48,493 nucleotides of DNA from an uncultured Pseudomonadota bacterium. Lineage in GTDB: Bacteria > Pseudomonadota > Alphaproteobacteria > RF32 > CAG-239. Numbering within the stretch: position 1 is the stretch's first letter; every line of letters begins with the position of its first letter. The stretch spans positions 1-48,493 of the forward strand of contig CABUWG010000010.1 in the NCBI GenBank assembly GCA_902495305.1, in the 5' to 3' direction. This document shows positions 42,550 through 48,493 of the stretch, one piece after another. The notes beneath the pieces are model-generated. The model had not been told where the DNA came from. It was given only the letters and a program-made list of their open reading frames with translations, and searched no databases. The position numbers were made by a program, and so were the translations under genes.

Positions 42550-45500
42550 GTGACGACGTCTGAAAACATAATTTTGCGGTTCTTCCGTCAGGTTCAAAAA
42601 GCGGTTCTTGCCGCCGGTCTGTTTTTTTGCATGCTGCAGCCTGCCGCGGCAGAAGAAATCAGTGCAATTGACTTCAACGGCGACCTGATAGGCAAGGTTA
42701 TTCCGAACGGCAGCGTTGTCGGCTTGGATAATCAGCTGATTGGTAATGTAACGGCCGACAGCCTTATTGTAAATTTTGACGGCAAATTGATTGGCGGCGT
42801 TGTTCCGCAGGGTGTTGCGGTCGGAAATGATACCAAACTGCTCGGAAAAGTCAGTAATGACGGTTCTGTCCGCCTCGCTTCCGGCAAAATCATCGGCAAA
42901 ACCCTGCCCAATGGTCTGGTTATTGACGATTCTTATAACATTATCGGAGCCGTGCTCTTTCCGGGGCTGATTTATTCTGATACCGGCAAGACAATCGGAC
43001 GTTTTACCGGAGACGGCAGTTTTACGACGCTGGACGGCCAGCAGGTCGGCTTTGTTTCCCCTTCCGGTGATGCTTATCGCAAGGCGGTTAATGATTATAT
43101 TTTAGCCGGCCGCCTGATTTCTTCAAAAATGGTTGTTTCTCCGGACGGGGCTTTTATCGGCAGTGTTGCCCCCGGCGGCGAAGTTTCGGACTTTGACGGC
43201 AAAATCATTGGCAGCATACGCGCCGGCGGTTTTGTGTATAATGATAAAAACGAGATTATCGGCCGAATAGTCCGTACCGGTTATGCTTTTGACAATCGCG
43301 GCAAATATCTGGGCTTTGTGTCTTATAACGGAGAAGTCGTGAATGGCGAAAAAGTTGTCGGCCGCCTGCGCGCCGACGGAGCAATTGCCGATGATAAGAA
43401 CACCATTATCGGTTATATGCTTGACTTTGCGGCCACCGCTTCTGATTTGAAAGGACAATACCTCGGCCGCCTGATGCCGGAGGGGCTGATTGCCTCGGGC
43501 AAAGAAATTATCGGCCGTGTCGGTCCGCGCGGTGTCGTTCAGGATAACGAAGGTCGGGTTGTCGGCAGCATCCTGACGCCGGGGGCTTTGTTTGACTACC
43601 GCGGCAGCCTGCGCGGCATTGCGCTGAGCAATGCGTCGCTGATAGATTTAAGCGGCAGCCGTATCGGTTATGTCAAAGGCTCTCAGGGGTATGATGCTGA
43701 CGGCAAAATTGTCGGCGGCGTGTTGTCGCCGGCTCTGATAATCGGTTCGGATAACAAAAGTCTCGGCATGGTTTCAATCGCTTCATCCGTTAAGAACGGC
43801 GAACGTGATATGGTGGTTTCGCCTTACGGATATGTTTTTGACAATTCTGAAACAGCCGTCGGCCAAACCCGTCCGCTGGAAAATTTATACAGTTTTAACG
43901 GCGCTGTTGTCGCCCGCCTCGGACTGAACGGAAATGTGACAAACGCCGGCGGTACCCGTCTGGGCAGCATGACCCAGTCCGGTATCGTCTTGGATGAACG
44001 CAACCGCATTCTCGGAAAAAATATTGCGGCTTCTTTTGCCGTGGACGGAAACGGCGAAAGTCTGGGCTTGCTGACCGCCGATAACTTTGTATTGGATAAA
44101 AATGCCAATATTATTGCCAAGCTGCTGCCGGATACGTCTGCCATCAAAACAAATTCTGACAACTCTCCTGAGCTCATGCCTCAGTCGGGAACAGCCTATC
44201 CATTCCTTCCTGCTGTTTCCGTAGACGGTGAGCTGATGGGCTATGCCGGCTTGGACGGTGTCGTCAGGGATAAAAACGGCTCTGCCGTCGGACGGGTCGT
44301 CGAGAACGGCGGCGTTATTGATACATTAAATATCTTGTTAGGCCGGATTATAAACTATGGCGGTGCCGTGACGGACAAATGTGCAAGCCTCGGTGTCTTG
44401 ACGCCGGCGGCCGAAATTCGCAATTTCCGCGGTGTCCAGATCGGCCGTGTTCTGGCAAACGGACAAATAGTCGGGTCAAACGGCAAAATCAGCGGATATA
44501 TGGCAGAACTGAACGGTATTGTCGATAATACCGGTAATGTCATTGGCGTAACGTCTGTTAACGGTGCTGCGGTAAACTATAATAATGAAAACATCGGCTG
44601 TGTTAATGCTCAGGGACGTCTGGTCAAAAAAGGCGGAGAAATCGCCGGCCGCCTGATTCCGTACTATCCTGTAATGAGTTTTAATGACAAAATCATCGGC
44701 CGCTCGATTTTAGACGGGCGTGTGGTAGATGAAGACAACCAGTTTATCGGCTATGTTCAGGGCAATGAGAATGTCAATTCCAAAACCGGCAATCCGATTG
44801 GTGAACTTTTCCGTTATCAGGTCGCTTTTGACAATGCCAACCAGTATCTCGGACGGGTTAATGCCAAAGGCGAAGTCTTAAACAGCCGGAACGAAGTTGT
44901 CGGTCAGGTTGCGCATGACGGTTATGTCTGGCACAATGAGCAAAAAGCCGGCTACGCGCTGTATGATTTTTATGTTTATGATGCAAATTTTGAGACCGTC
45001 GGCTACATTAGCAACAGCGGCGAGGTTATGAACTTCTCCAACCGCAAACTGGGGCGGATTAACCGCGGTTTTCTGGTCGATAATGACGATAAGGTCATCG
45101 CCCGCGGCAATCGCAGCTACCTGCTGCGCAATCAGGATCGCGTTGTTGTCGGCGAACTTGCCATGGATGGAACGGTTTATGACCTGAATCATAAAGATTT
45201 GGGAAAAATAGACCGGCTCGGACAACTCAAAGACGACAATAACGAGGTTTTGGCTTATGCCAATCCGTTGCAGTTTTACAGCCCCGGCAGCCATCAGATT
45301 GTTGTCGACAAAGACGGCCGCGTTATCGGTTATTTGAATGATAACGGCGAACTGGTGGATGAAAACGGCAAAGTCATCGGCCATCGTAATAAAAACGGTG
45401 AAATTATCGGCTTGAACAATGAGGTCATCGGCAAAGTGCCCGAAAAAGAAAAAGCCTATGACGCCAACGGCAATTTTGTCGGCTATGTCAATTCGGACGG

Positions 45501-47175
45501 GACGGTTGAAGACATTGACGGCAAAATCATCGGCAAATTGGATAAAGACGGCACGGTATTAGATGCCAGCGGAAATATTTTGGGCGGTATCGGTGTCAAC
45601 TGGTATGAAAAAACACCGGAAGAGAGAATGCGCCCGCAAAAAACCGGCAGCAAAACGGATATAAAAGTCGGTGCCATTGATGAAAACAAACCCGGTTCGG
45701 CTGACGGCGGCGAATATCGCAAATCTTTTAATATTGCATTAACGCCGGATGGTGATTATTTAGGAGATATTCTGGAAGATGGCCGCGTTGTCGATAAAAA
45801 AGGCAATGTTCTGGGGCGCAAACTTCCTGACGGCATTGTGATTGATGACAACGGGACGATGATCGGCATTGAAGAAATCAAAAAGCCGCAAGGCGGAGAG
45901 ATTTTTGTTCCGGCCGGAGAATTCGGCCCCGGTGCGGCTTACGGCGTTGGTGTCGGTCCCGGAACCAACCTCGGGCCGGGCGGCGGCTTTGGCCCCGGAG
46001 AGCGTTATGACCCGCAGCGGCAATATGCTTTGGGTGTTGCCATGAATGAGCGGCGCAAAAATATTTCGGTAGGCAAAATCTCCAGCGGTTTTAATCGTGA
46101 AGATTTTGACGGCATGCAAAAAGACTGGACAGAGCAGGGTATTGAGCAGGTTATCTCGTCTTGGCGTGTTAAAATGGATGAGATGATACTGGCCGATAAG
46201 CCGATTCCGGCAGTCATCGCCCGCTCAATAGATTCCAGCAACCCGACGCCGGTAACGGCAATTGTTGAGCGCAACGTCTATGCCGAGGAAGGCCGTAATA
46301 TTCTGATTCCGGCCGGTTCAAGGCTGATTGGCACGATTGACGGCGTGACCAGTACCAATGGTGAAAGAACGTCGACTTCGGCCAAAATTCAAATCAGCTG
46401 GGGTCGTCTGATTCGGCCTGACGGGTCAATCTTTGTCTTCAACGGCCTGACCGGTGACGCGCAGGGACGCGGCGGTGCTTTGGGCTACTTGGACCAGCAG
46501 CTGTTCAAACGCTATTCTTTGCCGTTAATGACAACGGTCTTAAGCTCGACGGCAGCTTATTACATTGCGACGGATGAAAAGAATAACGGCGAAACCGAAA
46601 ACTCCAAACAGGAAGCCGCCAATGACGCGCGTCAGAACTTCCTGAACTCAATGGACAGCATTTTCAACCAGATCCTGACGGATAAGGCAAGCATTCAGCC
46701 GATGACTTATGTTCCGGCCGGTACAAGAATTATTGTATATCCGCAGGTTGACCTCTGGCTGAGAACGCAGGAACGCGCCAAAGATGAGAGTGCCCGTCGT
46801 TTTGATGATGATATTCCGCTTCAGGTAGACAGTTCCAATGAAGAACGTTTCAAAGCCAACTATCCGGCAGCCAATAACGTTCAGTACAAAAACACGCAGA
46901 ACGATGCCGAAGTTGAAGAAGTTCCTTTGATGGACGATGGCGGCGAAAGCGCCCGCCGTAAGAAAGACGCCTACCAGCCGCCGGCATACTATCAGCCTCC
47001 GGTTCGTCCGGGCGGAGCGCCGGTTGTTGCACCGCCGGGAACAGGTGCCGGCACATCTAACGCCGGTTCAAACCGTCCGGCAGTTGTAACGGCTACAACA
47101 CCGCAAAAAACGGATAACAGCGCCAAAAAGGCTGACAATACTGAACCGGCAGCCGGTGTTCCGCAGTTATTTTAA
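42550..47175 (+). CDS. virB10: Giant VirB10-like protein: signal peptide, repeat array, TrbI/VirB10 C-terminal domain
   Basis: 1541 residues from GTG 42550, with a gagg site, 2 bases after the previous stop. A signal peptide (QKAVLAAGLFFCMLQPAAAE) replaces the usual inner-membrane anchor. Residues about 37-1117 repeat the same unit as the preceding gene (DGKIIGKLDKDGTVLDASGN). A Gly/Pro linker (about 1127-1156) leads to the VirB10/TrbI domain at about 1198-1418: PIPAVIARSIDSSNPTPVTA, NILIPAGSRLIGTIDGV, RLIRPDGSIFVFNG, YLDQQLFKRYSLPLMTTVLS (antenna-like helix) and YVPAGTRIIVYPQVDLWL. A proline-rich tail ends at 1541. VirB10 forms the outer-membrane channel and senses energy from the inner side; here it has no membrane anchor of its own. 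Confidence 0.9.
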   Translation: MTTSENIILRFFRQVQKAVLAAGLFFCMLQPAAAEEISAIDFNGDLIGKVIPNGSVVGLDNQLIGNVTADSLIVNFDGKLIGGVVPQGVAVGNDTKLLGKVSNDGSVRLASGKIIGKTLPNGLVIDDSYNIIGAVLFPGLIYSDTGKTIGRFTGDGSFTTLDGQQVGFVSPSGDAYRKAVNDYILAGRLISSKMVVSPDGAFIGSVAPGGEVSDFDGKIIGSIRAGGFVYNDKNEIIGRIVRTGYAFDNRGKYLGFVSYNGEVVNGEKVVGRLRADGAIADDKNTIIGYMLDFAATASDLKGQYLGRLMPEGLIASGKEIIGRVGPRGVVQDNEGRVVGSILTPGALFDYRGSLRGIALSNASLIDLSGSRIGYVKGSQGYDADGKIVGGVLSPALIIGSDNKSLGMVSIASSVKNGERDMVVSPYGYVFDNSETAVGQTRPLENLYSFNGAVVARLGLNGNVTNAGGTRLGSMTQSGIVLDERNRILGKNIAASFAVDGNGESLGLLTADNFVLDKNANIIAKLLPDTSAIKTNSDNSPELMPQSGTAYPFLPAVSVDGELMGYAGLDGVVRDKNGSAVGRVVENGGVIDTLNILLGRIINYGGAVTDKCASLGVLTPAAEIRNFRGVQIGRVLANGQIVGSNGKISGYMAELNGIVDNTGNVIGVTSVNGAAVNYNNENIGCVNAQGRLVKKGGEIAGRLIPYYPVMSFNDKIIGRSILDGRVVDEDNQFIGYVQGNENVNSKTGNPIGELFRYQVAFDNANQYLGRVNAKGEVLNSRNEVVGQVAHDGYVWHNEQKAGYALYDFYVYDANFETVGYISNSGEVMNFSNRKLGRINRGFLVDNDDKVIARGNRSYLLRNQDRVVVGELAMDGTVYDLNHKDLGKIDRLGQLKDDNNEVLAYANPLQFYSPGSHQIVVDKDGRVIGYLNDNGELVDENGKVIGHRNKNGEIIGLNNEVIGKVPEKEKAYDANGNFVGYVNSDGTVEDIDGKIIGKLDKDGTVLDASGNILGGIGVNWYEKTPEERMRPQKTGSKTDIKVGAIDENKPGSADGGEYRKSFNIALTPDGDYLGDILEDGRVVDKKGNVLGRKLPDGIVIDDNGTMIGIEEIKKPQGGEIFVPAGEFGPGAAYGVGVGPGTNLGPGGGFGPGERYDPQRQYALGVAMNERRKNISVGKISSGFNREDFDGMQKDWTEQGIEQVISSWRVKMDEMILADKPIPAVIARSIDSSNPTPVTAIVERNVYAEEGRNILIPAGSRLIGTIDGVTSTNGERTSTSAKIQISWGRLIRPDGSIFVFNGLTGDAQGRGGALGYLDQQLFKRYSLPLMTTVLSSTAAYYIATDEKNNGETENSKQEAANDARQNFLNSMDSIFNQILTDKASIQPMTYVPAGTRIIVYPQVDLWLRTQERAKDESARRFDDDIPLQVDSSNEERFKANYPAANNVQYKNTQNDAEVEEVPLMDDGGESARRKKDAYQPPAYYQPPVRPGGAPVVAPPGTGAGTSNAGSNRPAVVTATTPQKTDNSAKKADNTEPAAGVPQLF

Positions 47176-47186
47176 GGAGGAAGTCG

Positions 47187-48155
47187 ATGAGCTTTAAAGT
47201 ACTTGAATCTGTGTTAAGACCGCTTTCTTATTGGTACACGCAGGACAATATCGAGGAGGTTGCCATCAACCGCTCCAAACAGATTTGGCTGCGCCTGCGC
47301 GGAAAAAGGGCTTATCCTTGGGTGATGTATAAAGATGAAAAGCTGACCAAAGAATATTTAACCGATTTGCTCTATATCATCGCCAATACTTATGAGCTTC
47401 CGTTTGATCCTGTCAGCGGCACGCCGGTCGTTTATGCCGCAATTCCGGGCGAACACCGTTTTTCTGCCATTGCCGGCCGAAACATTATGTATGATGATGA
47501 AGACCTGACCGGCGGCATTGCGCTGACAATCCGCGTCCATAGCGAAGATGTGGCTTGGGGCTTAAAAGACTATGGCTTGGCACAAGGCGAAAAACTGCAT
47601 AAAATTAACCCGCTGAAAGACATTAAAGATCCGGAAGATCCGTATGAACGCTTGCTGATTAGTATCAAACGCGGTGACCATATTCTGGTCAGCGGTGCGA
47701 CTTCAACCGGTAAAACCACGTTTTTGAACAATCTGCTCAAAATTTTGGACATTCATAAACGTATTTTAACCATTGAAGATACGCGCGAGCTGATGGTGCC
47801 GCACCCTAATCGGGTTCACCTTGTCCTTTCCCGTACCGCCCAGACCAATGAACTGACCTATGCCAAGGTGATTGACTTGGTCGTGCGTTTTACGCCGGAC
47901 GCCATTATCGGCGGTGAGATTTCAACCGGAAACGCCGGCGCGATTTGGGAGCTTATGGGCTCCGGTCACGATAACTGTCTGGCGACAATCCACGCCGAAA
48001 GCTCCGAGGCTGCTTACGCCGCTTTTGCCGACCGTATTCTGCACTCTTATCCGACCATGGACAGAAAGAAAATTATTGAGGAAATGCGGCAAAAATTACG
48101 CGTTGTCCAAATCAACCGCGACGGAAACCTGCGTGCAGTTACCGAGGTCCGTTAA
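47187..48155 (+). CDS. virB11: VirB11-like T4SS ATPase
   Basis: 322 residues. The N-terminal domain opens LRPLSYWYTQDNIEEVAINR (the family's E-x-x-x-N-R/P pattern). Walker A is SGATSTGKTT at about residue 169, the Asp box TIEDTRELMVPHPN near 198, a Walker B-like PDAIIGGEISTG near 241 and the His box GHDNCLATIHAES near 259. Hexameric traffic ATPase that switches the channel between pilus assembly and export together with VirB4. ATG follows aaggagg, 11 bases after virB10. This is the third ATPase of the superfamily in the window, after those at 6869 and 13094. Confidence 0.95.
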   Translation: MSFKVLESVLRPLSYWYTQDNIEEVAINRSKQIWLRLRGKRAYPWVMYKDEKLTKEYLTDLLYIIANTYELPFDPVSGTPVVYAAIPGEHRFSAIAGRNIMYDDEDLTGGIALTIRVHSEDVAWGLKDYGLAQGEKLHKINPLKDIKDPEDPYERLLISIKRGDHILVSGATSTGKTTFLNNLLKILDIHKRILTIEDTRELMVPHPNRVHLVLSRTAQTNELTYAKVIDLVVRFTPDAIIGGEISTGNAGAIWELMGSGHDNCLATIHAESSEAAYAAFADRILHSYPTMDRKKIIEEMRQKLRVVQINRDGNLRAVTEVR

Positions 48156-48168
48156 TTTAAAAATCCGC

Positions 48169-48196
48169 TTGCAAAAGTCCCAGATTCGTTTAATAT
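48169..48196 (+). promoter_or_regulatory. Promoter of the 48202 RNA
   Basis: ttgcaa (48169-48174) and taatat (48191-48196) at 16 bases; with aatata the spacing is 17. It begins 14 bases after the virB11 stop and points at the structured RNA. Confidence 0.65.
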
Positions 48197-48201
48197 AACT
48201 T

Positions 48202-48362
48202 CCGCAGTCCGGAGACGGACTGTGGTGTCTCAAAAACATCTCATAGAAATCCACTTTGGGTGGGGTGCGTGATATAAGTATGCTTCGGCATATCGAATAA
48301 GCGCGACTGATCTATGCAGTTTTTGAGCTCCATCCGCCTATTTTTTAGGCGGATTTTGTTTT
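48202..48362 (+). ncRNA. Structured non-coding RNA, 6S-like layout
   Basis: A 5' hairpin has a 7-pair core, cagtccg (48205-48211) with cggactg (48216-48222), extended by outer pairs, and a GAGA loop. The body is closed by ctcaaaaac (48229-48237) with gtttttgag (48319-48327), then catag (48242-48246) with ctatg (48312-48316). Next is a wide asymmetric bubble containing a small hairpin (ccac 48251-48254, gtgg 48260-48263), then gtgc/gcgc (48265-48268, 48301-48304) and an apical stem with a UUCG loop (48279-48292). Closing stem, large bubble and apical stem is the plan of 6S RNA, which mimics an open promoter. A strong terminator follows. The body is short for 6S, so the name is tentative; an unknown regulatory RNA or a leader of the next gene is possible. 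Confidence 0.55.
48332..48362 (+). terminator. Intrinsic terminator of the 48202 RNA
   Basis: atccgccta (48332-48340) pairs perfectly with taggcggat (48346-48354) around five T, followed by tttgtttt. It ends the RNA before the next gene, so any transcription of that gene from this promoter would be read-through. Confidence 0.92.
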
Positions 48363-48388
48363 AACAAAATAGTGGAGCTAAAAAAATA

Positions 48389-48493
48389 ATGAAGAATATA
48401 AAATATCAATCCAAAGCGACAAATCCGCTGAAAGCGATACACCGGACGCTGGGCTTTGCCTTTTACTGCGAAAGGCGAAAAGACGAGATTCCG
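48389..48493 (+). CDS. Start of an unrecognised gene, cut by the window edge
   Basis: 35 codons from ATG 48389 to the edge, with ggag 12 bases before the start. The piece is basic and rich in Lys and Arg (begins MKNIKYQSKATNPLKAI, then HRTLGFAFYCERRKDEIP). It shows no signal peptide or membrane helix and does not look like YejE or a VirB6. Too short to assign. Confidence 0.5.
   Translation, partial: MKNIKYQSKATNPLKAIHRTLGFAFYCERRKDEIP

Noticed and set aside
39434..47175. One VirB10 gene broken by a mutation into two frames
   Set aside because: The second gene has its own ribosome site and a full signal peptide, and the first ends in a normal TAA after an intact repeat; neither looks like debris.

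Overview
The window looks like chromosome of an alphaproteobacterium, probably from an uncultured, host-associated lineage. The evidence is an accA-rmuC pair, a YejAB-type peptide importer, ordinary codon use with TGA as stop, and pilins of the form SGRSMVEMLGVLAIIG, which I associate with gut alphaproteobacterial genomes. The lineage is an inference; no rRNA or tRNA is present to test it.

Layout. 1-6803 is housekeeping: rmuC and accA on the minus strand, then on the plus strand an unrecognised membrane protein, yejA and yejB. No yejE or yejF follows. At 6869-8580 there is a PilT/DotB-like ATPase, a DUF3800 gene of foreign, AT-rich look, and a foldable RNA element just behind it. From 8652 to 21845, all on the minus strand, lies an IncI/R64-type type IVB pilus locus. 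In transcription order it holds an OmpA-like protein, PilL-like and PilN secretin lipoproteins, PilO, a very enlarged repeat-bearing PilP, the PilQ ATPase, PilR and three PilS-like proteins. A HEPN-MNT toxin-antitoxin pair and two copies of a MITE-like intergenic repeat sit among the pilin genes.

From 22177 to 48155, divergent on the plus strand, is a type IV secretion system (T4SS) of VirB type: three VirB2-like subunits, VirB3, VirB4, five secreted proteins of unknown function (one of 1399 residues), VirB8, VirB7, a second VirB8, a VirB9 with a C-terminal SPOR domain, a DotG/VirB10 function apparently divided between two giant repeat proteins, and VirB11. No VirB6, VirD4 coupling protein, relaxase or prepilin peptidase is visible. 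A structured RNA with its own promoter and terminator follows at 48202-48362, then the first 35 codons of a further gene.

Reading it together: the two clusters share one intergenic region and probably build one cell-surface apparatus, a thin pilus plus a secretion channel, for attachment and protein export or DNA exchange. The most striking point is a run of ten G at 23642-23651. It stops the third VirB2-like gene in this copy; with nine G the gene would read on through about 466 codons of repeat-rich sequence. This looks like a phase-variable pilus-subunit extension, unless it is a homopolymer sequencing error. The second striking point is the pair of giant proteins at 39434-47175. They share a 17-20-residue repeat, one carrying the inner-membrane anchor and the other the VirB10 outer-membrane domain.
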